64,000 bases of DNA from Phytohabitans aurantiacus. GTDB taxonomy: Bacteria > Actinomycetota > Actinomycetes > Mycobacteriales > Micromonosporaceae. The notes beneath the pieces are model-generated. The model searched no databases. It saw only the letters and a program-made list of their open reading frames with translations, and had not been told where the DNA came from. Each line of letters begins with the position of its first letter. Position 1 is the stretch's first letter. The stretch is from the NCBI RefSeq assembly GCF_027923225.1, contig NZ_BSDI01000044.1, forward strand, positions 1 through 64,000. The letters run 5' to 3'. Shown piece after piece: positions 15,543 to 24,017 of this stretch. The translations under genes were made by a program, and so were the position numbers.

Positions 15543-16363
15543 CCCTTGAGCCCGCTCGCGAAGCCCTTGATGACGTACCGCTGCAGCAGGAGGAAAACCA
15601 GCAGGATCGGGATCGCCCCGAGCACCAGGCCGGCGAAGACGAGCCCGTAGTCCGACACGTACTGCCCGACGAACGCGAAGATGCGCACCGGGATCGTCTC
15701 GTGGTCGGAGCCGCCGAGGTACAGCAACGGGGTGAAGAAGTCGTTCCAGATGAAGACCGCGTTGAGGATCAGCACGGTGCCGGTGATCGGGCGCAGCAAC
15801 GGGAACACGATCCGGGTGTACGCCTGGAAGTGCGACGCGCCATCGACGAGCGCCGCGGTGGCGTAGTCGGCGGGCAGCGCCCGGATGAAGCCGGTGTAGA
15901 GGAAGATGGTGAACGGCAGCTGGATGCCCGTGTAAAACAGGATCATCGACTGGTAGGTGCCGATCAGCTCCAGCTTGGAGAAGAGATTGTAGAGCGGGAT
16001 CATACCGAGCTGGAAGGGCAGCACGATGCCGAGCAGAAACAGGATGTAGAGCCCGTATCCGAGGCGGGTGGCGCGGCGTGCCAGGAAGTACGCGCCACAG
16101 GAGCCGATCGCGATGAGCAGCACCAGGCTCGCCACGGTGATGATCGTGCTGCTCAACAGCGCCGACCCGAGTGACGCCTCGGACCACGCCTCGGTGTAGT
16201 TGTCCACTGTGGGCGGGTTGGGCAGGCCGAGCGGAGAGCTGGCGATCTGGCCGGCGTCCTTCATCGACAGCACGATGAGGGCGTACACGGGGAACAGGAA
16301 CGCCACGCCGGCCGCCACCATCAGCAGCTCCAGCGCGAACGTGCGCGGGCGGTACCGGTTCAC
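15539..16363 (-). CDS. Sugar ABC transporter permease (MalG/CUT1 type)
   Basis: This 274-residue inner-membrane permease begins at GTG 16363, overlapping the previous permease by four bases. It has about six membrane spans, beginning with LLMVAAGVAFLFPVYALIVLS. The ATPase-docking EAA loop is seen as YATAALVDGASHFQAYTRIVFPLLRPI near residue 180. The C terminus RYVIKGFASGLKG is typical of CUT1 second permeases. It pairs with the upstream permease to form the channel for a saccharide brought by the lipoprotein at 17298. The downstream GH106 rhamnosidase, whose start overlaps this stop, suggests the cargo is a rhamnose-containing glycoside. Confidence 0.93.
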   Translation of the reverse strand: MNRYRPRTFALELLMVAAGVAFLFPVYALIVLSMKDAGQIASSPLGLPNPPTVDNYTEAWSEASLGSALLSSTIITVASLVLLIAIGSCGAYFLARRATRLGYGLYILFLLGIVLPFQLGMIPLYNLFSKLELIGTYQSMILFYTGIQLPFTIFLYTGFIRALPADYATAALVDGASHFQAYTRIVFPLLRPITGTVLILNAVFIWNDFFTPLLYLGGSDHETIPVRIFAFVGQYVSDYGLVFAGLVLGAIPILLVFLLLQRYVIKGFASGLKG

Positions 16364-17301
16364 GCCTGGTCCTCCCGGGCACGCAGGTAACGGATCTGGA
16401 CGAGCGACACGGCCGCCACGAAGAGCGCCAGCACGAGCGCCACGGCGGTGCTGTACCCGTACCGCCCGAAGACGAACGCCTCCTTGTAGAGCACTGTGGA
16501 CAGTGTCTCGGTGGCGTATCCGGGACCACCGGCGGTGGCCGCGAACACCTGGTCGAAGAGCTTGAGCCCGCCGATCGTGGAGAGCATCACGTTGATGGTG
16601 GTGGCGGGTGCGAGCAGCGGCCAGGTGACGTACCGGAACCGCTTGACCGGCCCGGCGCCGTCGATCGTGGCCGCCTCGCGCACGTCTTTGCTGATCCCCT
16701 CCAGGCCCGCCAGGAAGATCACCATCGAGTACCCGGCGTACTGCCACACCACCATCGCCGCGACCGACCACAGCGCGATCGACGGGTCGCCGAGCCAGTC
16801 CTGCCGCAGCGAGCCGAGCCCGACCGCGCCGAGCACCCCGTTGAGTCCGGCGTTCGGTGCGGGGTTGTAGACGTACTTCCACAGGAACGCCACCATGACC
16901 GGGCTGACCACGACCGGTGCGAAGAAGATGGCGCGCAGCAGCATCCGGCTCTTGATGCGGGCGTGTACGCCGAGCGCGAGCAGCAACCCGACCCCGTTCT
17001 GCACCACCACGATCGCGACGGTGAGCAGCAGCGTGTTGCGCAGCGAGCCGAGCGCCCGGTCGTCGTGCAGGAGGCTGTCGAAGTTGCGCAGCCCGACGAA
17101 CGACCAGCCACCCAGCCCGCTCCAGTCGGTGAACGCGTACAGCACGCCGGACGCGCTCGGGTACAGCACGATGGCGCCGTAGCAGAGCAGCGCGGGCGCT
17201 ACGAACAGCCAGGGCGGGCCGAGCCGGTTGCGCGGCCGGCGCCGCTTGGCCGGGCGCTCCTGCGGTGGTGTCGGGCTGGCTTCCAGTACCTGTGTGCTCA
17301 T
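16360..17301 (-). CDS. Sugar ABC transporter permease (MalF/CUT1 type)
   Basis: This 313-residue inner-membrane permease starts at ATG 17301. A basic N terminus (RPAKRRRPRNRLGPP) precedes the first membrane span WLFVAPALLCYGAIVLYP, and about six spans follow. The ATPase-docking loop reads VREAATIDGAGPVKRFRYVTWPLL near residue 210. The start overlaps the stop of the binding-protein gene by four bases (ATGA), so the operon is translationally coupled. No ATPase gene is present in the operon; in actinobacteria such CUT1 systems usually share an MsiK-type ATPase encoded elsewhere, which is inferred here. Confidence 0.93.
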   Translation of the reverse strand: MSTQVLEASPTPPQERPAKRRRPRNRLGPPWLFVAPALLCYGAIVLYPSASGVLYAFTDWSGLGGWSFVGLRNFDSLLHDDRALGSLRNTLLLTVAIVVVQNGVGLLLALGVHARIKSRMLLRAIFFAPVVVSPVMVAFLWKYVYNPAPNAGLNGVLGAVGLGSLRQDWLGDPSIALWSVAAMVVWQYAGYSMVIFLAGLEGISKDVREAATIDGAGPVKRFRYVTWPLLAPATTINVMLSTIGGLKLFDQVFAATAGGPGYATETLSTVLYKEAFVFGRYGYSTAVALVLALFVAAVSLVQIRYLRAREDQA

Positions 17302-18602
17302 GAGCTCTTGCGGTACACCTCGTCCATCTTCTTGAGCCCGTCGTCAATCGTGATCTTCTTGGCGAGCAGGTCCTGGATAACCGTGAAGTGCGTCGGCTGT
17401 ACCTCAGCGTTGGGCCAGCGCGACCCGACCGGCGCGACCCGACCGGAGTCGATCAGCGGCAGGAACGACTGCAGCGCGGGGTCGACCTTGGAGCTCGCGT
17501 CGCGCTTGAGCGGGATCGCGGCGACCACCTCGCACCAGGTGTTGATGTTTTCCTGCTTGCCGAGGAACTCGATGAACTTCAAGGCGGCGTCCTTGTTTTT
17601 GCTCTTGGCGTGCACGCCGACCCCGACGTTGGCCGCGCTCCACGTGTATACCCGCTCCGCGGTGTCGGCGCTCGGGAACGGGAACATGTCGATGTCGTCC
17701 TTGTTGGTCGCCGCGTCGCGGAACGCCGGCAGCAGCGGCGCCACCTGTACGGCCATCGCCGCCTGCCCGGTGCCGACCATCGCGGTCGACTGCTCCAGGG
17801 TGGTGCCGTTGGGGTTGTCGTTGAAGAAGCCCCGGTCGCGCAGGTCCATGTAGAGCGCCATCGACTCCTTCCACCCCGACCCGGCGAACGTGGCCTTGCC
17901 GGCGAGCATCTGGTCGTCGAAGTCGGGCGTGTCCCGGTAGACGTGCGAGGCCACCAGCGCGTACGTGATGAGCTGCGTGACCCACTGGGTCTGCGCGCCG
18001 AGCGCGAGCGGCACCTTGCCGGCCGCCTTGAGCTTCTCACAGACGCTGATCAGCTCGCCCCACGTCTTGGGGATCTGCACGCCGGCCGCCGCGAAAACGC
18101 TCTTGTTGTAGATCGTGCCGATCACCGTCAGGCCGGACGAGAACAGGTACACCTTGCCGTCGTGCTGGAACGAGGCCTTCAGGTTTTCCGGGATCGCGGA
18201 GGTCCACGCCTGGCCGCTCAGGTCGGCGAGCAGGCCGGCCTTGGCGATGTCGGTGGTCGACATCGCGCTGCCGCTGCCCGGGTACAGCGCGTGGACGTCG
18301 GGCGCGTTGCCGCCGCCGAGCTGCGCGCGCAGGGACGTCTGCACCTGGTCGGTCGGCGCGTACGAGGTCTTGAACGTGATCCCCGAGCCGCTGTCGGTGT
18401 ATGCCTTGGTGAGGACGTCGAGCGGACCCTTCTCATCCGCGACGCCGACCAGGCTCAGCGAATTGGAGTCGCCGGACCCGCCACCGCACGCGCTGAGCAG
18501 CCCGGGCACGGCCACGCCGGCCGCCAGCCCGCCCATGATCCGCAGGAACTGCGCTCTGTTCAAACGACTGTCTATGTTCGAACGACTATTCATAGCTGTC
18601 AT
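17298..18602 (-). CDS. Extracellular sugar-binding lipoprotein
   Basis: This 434-residue solute-binding protein is the first gene of the uptake operon. The N terminus has a signal sequence with a lipobox, VPGLLSAC, so the Cys near residue 39 is lipidated and anchors the protein outside the membrane. The body is an SBP_bac_1-type fold: FKTSYAPTDQVQTSLRAQL, FQHDGKVYLFSSGLTVIGTIYNKSVFAAAG (hinge strand) and FPSADTAERVYTW near residue 320. The ligand is not readable; context with a GH106 enzyme suggests a rhamnoside. The ATG at 18602 has a GAGGGG ribosome site upstream. A small palindrome about 30 bp upstream may be an operator. Confidence 0.92.
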   Translation of the reverse strand: MTAMNSRSNIDSRLNRAQFLRIMGGLAAGVAVPGLLSACGGGSGDSNSLSLVGVADEKGPLDVLTKAYTDSGSGITFKTSYAPTDQVQTSLRAQLGGGNAPDVHALYPGSGSAMSTTDIAKAGLLADLSGQAWTSAIPENLKASFQHDGKVYLFSSGLTVIGTIYNKSVFAAAGVQIPKTWGELISVCEKLKAAGKVPLALGAQTQWVTQLITYALVASHVYRDTPDFDDQMLAGKATFAGSGWKESMALYMDLRDRGFFNDNPNGTTLEQSTAMVGTGQAAMAVQVAPLLPAFRDAATNKDDIDMFPFPSADTAERVYTWSAANVGVGVHAKSKNKDAALKFIEFLGKQENINTWCEVVAAIPLKRDASSKVDPALQSFLPLIDSGRVAPVGSRWPNAEVQPTHFTVIQDLLAKKITIDDGLKKMDEVYRKSS

Positions 18603-18633
18603 GCCGGCCCCTCGCCTATCGGGCAGTGTGTGT

Positions 18634-18644
18634 ACAAGCTTTGT
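18634..18644. promoter_or_regulatory. Possible operator before the sugar ABC operon
   Basis: ACAAGCTTTGT is an imperfect palindrome centred on AGCTT, in an AT-rich island about 30-40 bp upstream of the binding-protein start. A related TAACAAGATTT half-site lies further upstream on the operon strand. This resembles operators of LacI-type sugar regulators, but no such regulator is encoded nearby. Confidence 0.35.
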
Positions 18645-18716
18645 TAAAACTGCGAGAAATCTTGTTACGGCGAGGGTAGGACGGTGTGATCAGGGTGTCA
18701 AGCAACGGTTCAATCG

Positions 18717-18773
18717 GCCCGTCAACCACGCCTTTACTCCCACATTAGGGACAGAAAGGCGCGGTTGACGGGC
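18717..18773 (-). terminator. Hairpin downstream of the SnoaL-like gene
   Basis: Two 19-base arms, GCCCGTCAACCACGCCTTT and its complement with one mismatch, flank a 19-base loop. It lies just after the stop of the SnoaL-like gene and upstream of the sugar operon promoter, consistent with a terminator that insulates the two units. No clear U-tract is present. Confidence 0.6.
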
Positions 18774-18797
18774 ACGTGAAAACAACGCACCTCGATG

Positions 18798-19229
18798 TTA
18801 TGTACGCGAGCAGAGCGCTCCATGCTCGGGCACCGGCAGGGCCTCGCCGATCACGTCGTGGTTGACCCAGAACTCCACGACCCGGCCGGCGGCGAGCCGG
18901 ATGATGTCGGTGCCCGTGAAGGTGGCCGCCTCGGTGACGCACGCCCAGCGGCCCGCGATCAGGTCGCCGCTGATGATCGGGCCGACCTGCACCGCGAGCC
19001 GCGCCTCGGGGAAGGCGGCTCGCAGCGCGGAGATCCAGGAGATCAGTGCCAGCCGGCCGCCGGGCCGGTCGGTGGCCCGGCCCAGAACCGGGATGTGCAG
19101 GGCCAGCGCCGGCGCCACCAGGCTCTCAGCCTGGGCGAGGTCACCGTTGCGCAGCGCCATCCACCGCTCCCAGAGCGCACCCCGGTTGTCGGCGGCGTAC
19201 GACGAGTGGTGGTTGGGGTTGACGGTCAT
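18798..19229 (-). CDS. SnoaL/NTF2-like protein
   Basis: A 143-residue protein with a SnoaL-like (polyketide cyclase/NTF2) fold: an N-terminal helix RWMALRNGDLAQAESLVAPALALHI, a central INS-type ISWISALRAAFPEARLAV, and strands ISGDLIAGRWACVTEAATFTGTDIIRLAAGRVVEFWVNHD. The conserved acidic residues of true cyclases cannot be assigned confidently, so catalysis is uncertain. It follows the WYL regulator on the same strand after a gap of about 116 bp, an arrangement often seen between YafY-type regulators and the small enzyme they control. A long hairpin follows the stop. Confidence 0.8.
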   Translation of the reverse strand: MTVNPNHHSSYAADNRGALWERWMALRNGDLAQAESLVAPALALHIPVLGRATDRPGGRLALISWISALRAAFPEARLAVQVGPIISGDLIAGRWACVTEAATFTGTDIIRLAAGRVVEFWVNHDVIGEALPVPEHGALCSRT

Positions 19230-19345
19230 CGCGGCAGCTCCCTCACTGAGCTTGCTGGTTCGCTCGATCGCGCGGCGCTAAAGGGCGACGCCTTCCCTCG
19301 TCGCTTCGCTCCTCAGTCCAGGCGCCGCCGCGCCAGCTCACTCGC

Positions 19346-20116
19346 TCACCTGTTACGGACGCCTCTTATCGTTGTGGTGGCCGCGGACACCGTCCTGTCC
19401 GCGTTTTCGGAGAAGTCGAGGCGGATCGCGGGCGGGTGAGCGGCCTGCAGGCGGCCGGGATCGATCGGCCGGGAGGGGGCGATCTCGGGCGTGGTCGCCG
19501 CGCTGAGCACGCGGTCGAGCCGGAACTCCCGCTCGTCACCGCGCAACCGGCACCACCCCACCAGGTACCACAATTTGCCCTCGCCGAGCAGCGCCACCGG
19601 CTCGACGAGCCGCTGGGACGGCGTGCCGTGCTTGTCCACGTACTCGATGGACAGGACGGACCGGCTGACCACCGCGTCTTCGGCGACGCGCAGCACGTGG
19701 CGCGGCGGTCCGGGCTCTGTGCCCGGCGGCGCCGCGAGGTGGATGCGCGCGGCGACCTCGCGCGCGGTCTCGACATCGCGCCCCGCCATCGCGGCCAGGA
19801 GCTTGTGCAGCACCGAGCGGGCCGCGTCGACGAACGGCGTGCCCTCGAGCGCCCGCAGCGCGATCGCGGTGGCGACCGCCTCGCGCGGCGTGATGTTGAC
19901 CGGCGGGAGCGTGTGCTGCTTGTCGACCACGTAGCCGCCGAGCCGGCCGGTCTCGGCGTAGATGGGCACGCCGGCCTGCTGCAGCGCGGCGATGTCGCGC
20001 CGGATCGTGCGCGCGTCGACCTCGAAGCGCGCCGCGAGCCAGTGCGCGCTGCGCGGGCGCGGCGACACCGCCCGCAACTCCTCCACCAGGGCGTACAGCC
20101 GATCGGTACGGTTCAC
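19346..20116 (-). CDS. HTH/WYL-domain transcriptional regulator
   Basis: This 256-residue regulator starts at GTG 20116. The N-terminal HTH_11 domain (MNRTDRLYALVEELRAV, LAARFEVDARTIRRDIAALQQAGVPIYAETGRLGGY) binds DNA. The C-terminal WYL region includes SIEYVDKHGTPSQRLVEPVALLGEGKLWYLVGWCRLRGDEREFRLDRV. WYL domains are thought to sense nucleic-acid or other small ligands. It is followed by the SnoaL-like gene and preceded by the SARP regulator on the same strand, nine bases after the latter's stop. It is the most likely local regulator of the SnoaL-like gene. Confidence 0.9.
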   Translation of the reverse strand: MNRTDRLYALVEELRAVSPRPRSAHWLAARFEVDARTIRRDIAALQQAGVPIYAETGRLGGYVVDKQHTLPPVNITPREAVATAIALRALEGTPFVDAARSVLHKLLAAMAGRDVETAREVAARIHLAAPPGTEPGPPRHVLRVAEDAVVSRSVLSIEYVDKHGTPSQRLVEPVALLGEGKLWYLVGWCRLRGDEREFRLDRVLSAATTPEIAPSRPIDPGRLQAAHPPAIRLDFSENADRTVSAATTTIRGVRNR

Positions 20117-20125
20117 GTGCAGACG

Positions 20126-23100
20126 CTACCCGCGCGCACCGACATTCTCGGCGAGACTAAGGATGATCTTCGATAGCGCGGGCGTCCCCGCGTCGATGCC
20201 GTCACTCAGCGCGCCCGCGCCACGCCGCGCGTCGCGTGCCGCCACGCCGTCGCCCAAAGCGTCATACGCCCGCGCGAGCATGTCCAGCGTGGCAGCCTTC
20301 GCGGATCGCACGTTCATCTCGTCATACGTGGCCAGGCAGCGCTTCAGCACGGGCACGGCGGCCGCGGCCCGCCCGTCGCCGATCCAGCTGACCGCCAGGT
20401 CTCGCGCCAGCCCGGTCGCCCACAGCCGGTCGCCCAGCTCGACGGCGAGGTCGTGGCTCTCCTCCAGCAGCCGCACCGCCTCCCGCCGCCGTCCCAGCCC
20501 GGCGGCCGCCGATGCCTGATGCCGCAGCGCCGCCAGCAGCACATACCGGTCACCGACGCCGCGCAGCCGCTCCACCGCCTCGGCCGCCGCCTGATAGCCC
20601 AGCAGCGCCTCTCCGCGCACCAGCCGCGTGACGGCGAGCGAGTTCAGCGCTCGGGCGACCACCAGCTCGGCAGCTCCCTGGGCGCGCGCCTCCGCGACGG
20701 CGGTCCGGTCGGCGTCGAGCGCCTCGTCGAGCCTGCCGAGGCCGCGCAGCGCCGCTGACAGCGCCGGTGAGGCGAGCACGGCGGCGATCGGGTCGGCCTC
20801 CGCGCGGAAGACCTCCACGGCGCGGCGGGCGGCGTGCGCCGAGTCGTCGTGCCGGCCCTGCAGCCCGTGCAGCACCGCCTCGTCGCTCAGCACGCAGGCC
20901 ACGCCGTGCGGGTCGCCGAGCCGTTCGAACAGCCCCCGGCTGCGCGCGAAACCGGCGGCGGCCTCGGGCAGGTCGCCGCAGACCAGGCTGAGCACCGCGG
21001 CGAGAAACTCCGCGCGCGCCATGGCCCGGTCGTCGCCCAGCCGCTCGGCCGCCAGTCGGGCGCAGCGCTGCACGGCGCGCAGCTCCGCCCACCGGCCGCG
21101 CGCCCACAGATAAGGCGCGAGCCGCTCGGCGAGCGCGACGGCGCTGACGGGCTCGTCGGCCGCCACGTCGAGGGCGGCGGTGAGGAAGGCAAGTTCCCCG
21201 TCGAACCACTCGAAGGGTTCGAGCTCGCCGCCGGGCGCCCCCGCCGGCCGGTACCAGGTCAAGGTGCGTGGCAGGCGCGCGGCCGCGGCGTCCGCGCGGG
21301 CGACGGCCGCCGCCAGCAGCCGGCGCCGCGCCGCCGTGCGGGCCCGCGGATCGGCGGCGGCCAGCTCGTCGGCGTAGATCCGCAGCAGGTCGTGCATGCG
21401 GTAGCGCGGCTCGCCGTCGGCCGCGACCGGTTCGACCAGGCTCGCCTCGACCAGCTCGTCGAGGATCGCCTCCGCCTCCGCATGATCAGGGCGTCCCTGA
21501 TGTCGCTCTAACGACGTGAGGGACGCCCTGATCACGGAGGGGTCCGGGTCTCCCGGCAGCAGCGCGGCCACCGCCCAGGCGGCGAAGCTCGCCGGCCCCA
21601 CCAGGCCGAGCAGCGCGAACGCCGCCCGCGCCCGCGCCGACAGCGCCCGCACGCTGAGCGCCAGCGCCGCGCGCACCTGCTGGTCGCCGGCCGCGAGTTC
21701 GGTGAGGCGCCGGCGCTCGTCGTCGAGGCGGTCCGCCAGCGCGCGCAGCCGCCACGGCCGGGTGGCGAGCCGGGTACCGGCGATGCGCAGCGCCAAGGGC
21801 AGGTTGCCGCAGGCGGCGGCGATCCGGCCGGCCGACACCCGCTCCCCCGCCACGCGGTCGGCGCCCACGACGTACGCGAGGAGTTGGCCCGCCTCGGCGT
21901 CGGTGAGCGGTTCGACGGGGGCGTGCCGGGCGTCGATGAGGCCGCTGAGCCGCCACCGGCTGGTCACGAGCACCGCACTGCCGGGCGTACCGGGCACCAG
22001 CGACCGCACCTGCTCCGGGTCGGCGGCGTCGTCGAGCACGACCAGTACCCGCCGATCGGCGAGCCGCGCCCGGTACGCCGCCGTCAGCGCGGGCAGCCCT
22101 CGCGGGATCGCGGACTCCGGCGTGCCGAGCGAGCGCAGCAGGTCGGCGAGGACCGCGTCGGGGTCGCGCGGGGCGGCGGACGCGCCCGCGAGGTGGGCGT
22201 AGAGCTGCCCGTCCGGAAACGCCGGGCGTACCCGATGGGCGGCGACGACGGCGAGCGCGCTCTTGCCGACGCCTGGCTGGCCGGACAGCGCGACGACCGG
22301 CACGCCGCTCTCCGCGGTGAGCAGCGCGGCCACCTGGTCGAGCAGCTCGTCGCGGCCGGCGAAGCCGGGCAACGCGGGCGGGAGCTGGCAGACCGGCGCC
22401 CAGGCCCGCGAGGCGGCCGGCGCCACCGGCGCGGGGTCGTCGCCGCGCAGGATCGCGCGGTGCAGGTCGCGCAGCCGGCTGCCCGGCTCGACCCCCAGCT
22501 CGGCGACCAGCACATCGCGGGCGTTCTGGTACGCCGACAGCGCCTCCGCGCGCCGCCCGGCCCGGGCCAGCGCGACCATGAGCTGGCCGTGCACGCGCTC
22601 CCGCAGCGGGTGCTCGGCGACCAGGCCGTGCAGGCGCGACACCACCTCGGGCAGGCTCTCGCCGATCGTAAGCTCGGCGTCGACCTGGTCTTCGACCGCG
22701 TCGAGGCGTTCGGCCTCCCAGGTGCGGGCGATGCCCTCCAGCGCCGGCAGGTCGGCGAACGGCCGCCCGCGCCACTGGGCCAGCCCGAGCCGGAACCGGT
22801 CGACCGCGCCGGCCGCGTCACCCGCGGCGAGCGCCGCCCGGGCCGCGGCCACCTCGCGCCGGAACACCAGCAGGTCGAGCTGGTCGGCGTCGACCCGCAG
22901 CAGGTAGCCGCCGTCGCGGTGCTCGATGGACACATCGGACAGCCGGTCGCGCAGCCGCGACACGTAGGTCTGGAGGTTGGAGGCGTGCGAGGCGGGCACC
23001 CGGTCGGGCCAGAGCGCTTCGACCAGGCGCTCGACCGGCGCGACCCGGCCGGCGCGCACCAGCAGCACCGCGAGGAGGGTGCGTTCGTGCCGGCTGCGCA

Positions 23101-23161
23101 GTACGACCTCGGCGCCCTCGGCGTCCCGTACCAGCAGCGGTCCGAGTACGCCGAACCTCAC
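20126..23161 (-). CDS. AfsR/SARP-type regulator with NB-ARC and TPR regions
   Basis: This 1011-residue regulator starts at GTG 23161 (VRFGVLGPL), the normal family start. Residues 1-95 form the OmpR-like winged helix (RHERTLLAVLLVRAGRVAP, SNLQTYVSRLRDRL). A bacterial transcriptional activator domain follows to about residue 250. The NB-ARC ATPase carries a P-loop, ALSGQPGVGKSALAV, and RRVLVVLDDAADPEQV. TPR-like repeats fill the C-terminal third. Proteins of this design switch on secondary-metabolite or developmental genes, but no biosynthetic cluster is adjacent. Residues 543-561 (VIRASLTSLERHQGRPDHA) are encoded by palindromic element E5, between the NB-ARC and TPR regions; codon 551 is TTA. 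The last gene is a WYL regulator downstream. Confidence 0.9.
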   Translation of the reverse strand: MRFGVLGPLLVRDAEGAEVVLRSRHERTLLAVLLVRAGRVAPVERLVEALWPDRVPASHASNLQTYVSRLRDRLSDVSIEHRDGGYLLRVDADQLDLLVFRREVAAARAALAAGDAAGAVDRFRLGLAQWRGRPFADLPALEGIARTWEAERLDAVEDQVDAELTIGESLPEVVSRLHGLVAEHPLRERVHGQLMVALARAGRRAEALSAYQNARDVLVAELGVEPGSRLRDLHRAILRGDDPAPVAPAASRAWAPVCQLPPALPGFAGRDELLDQVAALLTAESGVPVVALSGQPGVGKSALAVVAAHRVRPAFPDGQLYAHLAGASAAPRDPDAVLADLLRSLGTPESAIPRGLPALTAAYRARLADRRVLVVLDDAADPEQVRSLVPGTPGSAVLVTSRWRLSGLIDARHAPVEPLTDAEAGQLLAYVVGADRVAGERVSAGRIAAACGNLPLALRIAGTRLATRPWRLRALADRLDDERRRLTELAAGDQQVRAALALSVRALSARARAAFALLGLVGPASFAAWAVAALLPGDPDPSVIRASLTSLERHQGRPDHAEAEAILDELVEASLVEPVAADGEPRYRMHDLLRIYADELAAADPRARTAARRRLLAAAVARADAAAARLPRTLTWYRPAGAPGGELEPFEWFDGELAFLTAALDVAADEPVSAVALAERLAPYLWARGRWAELRAVQRCARLAAERLGDDRAMARAEFLAAVLSLVCGDLPEAAAGFARSRGLFERLGDPHGVACVLSDEAVLHGLQGRHDDSAHAARRAVEVFRAEADPIAAVLASPALSAALRGLGRLDEALDADRTAVAEARAQGAAELVVARALNSLAVTRLVRGEALLGYQAAAEAVERLRGVGDRYVLLAALRHQASAAAGLGRRREAVRLLEESHDLAVELGDRLWATGLARDLAVSWIGDGRAAAAVPVLKRCLATYDEMNVRSAKAATLDMLARAYDALGDGVAARDARRGAGALSDGIDAGTPALSKIILSLAENVGARG
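21481..21536 (-). repeat. 56-bp palindromic element E5, in frame inside SARP gene
   Basis: The palindrome is translated without a frameshift as 19 residues in the SARP regulator and adds a TTA codon at 21511-21509. Orientation and frame are the same as in the GH106 gene (V-I-R-A-S-L ... G-R-P-D-H-A). It sits in the linker after LLPGDPDPS and before EAEAILDELVEASL. Confidence 0.93.
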
Positions 23162-23338
23162 GACAGGACACCGTACCGTGTCGCACCGTCTCATGTGGCC
23201 GCTGTGTGGCGGGCATGTGGCGGCTGGCCCCAAACTCCTATCGCTCGTGGCCGGGGGGCACGACACGCCGGGTATCCGGGAGGCATACGCCCGGATACCC
23301 GGCCGTTTTGTTTTGTCGACGGGAAGGACCTTTGATCC

Positions 23339-23998
23339 ATGGGCGGCACGTACTACGGCTCGTCATCTGGCGGCCACGGACAGCAGCCTGAATATCCGCA
23401 GCAGCCTGGATATCAACAGCAGCCGGAGTACCCGCCGGCGACGGCGGCGTGGCCGCAGCCGCCGGCCCCCGGGCAGCCGCCCGCCTTCGGGCAGGGTTAC
23501 GCCCAGCAGCCGCCTCAACCCACGTCGCCCGCCTACGCGCCGCAGGCCGACCCGATGCAGCAGCCGCCGTACGCGGCGCCGACGCCACCGCCTCGCAAGA
23601 GCGGCGGCGGCAAGGCCCTGCTCATCGTCGGCATCGCGGCCGGCGTCCTGCTGCTGCTCTGCGTCGGCGGTGGACTGATCGTCGCGCTGACCGCCGACGA
23701 CCTCAAACTGCCCGACACCTCCACGACCGCGGACGCGGGTGCGGATCCCTCGGCCGAGGAGGACATCCAGGGCAACATCGGCAAGTACAAGAAGGGCGAC
23801 TGCCTGACGATCAACGCGGACAACGACGTGCGCGCGGCCGAGTGCACCGCTGCGGGCGCGTACCAGGTGCTGCTGCGCAAGGACGGCACGACCGCCGAGA
23901 GCGCGTGCGCCGACACCGGCGCGACCGAGTCCCTGTACCAGGACGGCGCCATCGGCACCAAGGACGACTTCATCCTGTGTATCGCGCCAGTCAAGTAG
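23339..23998 (+). CDS. Pro/Gln-rich single-span membrane protein (LppU-like)
   Basis: This 219-residue protein starts at ATG 23339 with a GGGAAGGA ribosome site. Residues 1-85 are a disordered tail rich in Pro, Gln, Tyr and Gly (PQQPGYQQQPEYPP). One membrane span follows (ALLIVGIAAGVLLLLCVGGGLIVAL, about residues 92-118). The outside domain (YKKGDCLTI, AAECTAAGAYQVL, SACADTG, FILCIAPVK) has four spaced Cys and resembles the LppU/SCO3897-type extracellular domain common in actinomycetes. Function unknown; the proline-rich tail may bind cytoplasmic partners. It is divergent from the SARP gene. Confidence 0.8.
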   Translation: MGGTYYGSSSGGHGQQPEYPQQPGYQQQPEYPPATAAWPQPPAPGQPPAFGQGYAQQPPQPTSPAYAPQADPMQQPPYAAPTPPPRKSGGGKALLIVGIAAGVLLLLCVGGGLIVALTADDLKLPDTSTTADAGADPSAEEDIQGNIGKYKKGDCLTINADNDVRAAECTAAGAYQVLLRKDGTTAESACADTGATESLYQDGAIGTKDDFILCIAPVK

Positions 23999-24017
23999 AA
24001 CGCGTTATAGTTTGGCG

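Noticed and set aside
16201..16214. TTGTCCACT and several CTGTCCACA motifs as DnaA boxes of an origin
   Set aside because: They are scattered inside coding genes, not clustered, and no dnaA/dnaN or AT-rich region is present.
15543..16529. N-terminal extension of the GH106 frame across the permease gene
   Set aside because: The frame stays open but encodes no family similarity there; the permease is the real gene on the same strand and GTG 15542 overlaps its stop in the usual coupled manner.
18680..18700. GTGATCAGGGTGTCAAGC as a sixth palindromic element
   Set aside because: Only the first ten bases resemble the element and there is no matching arm.
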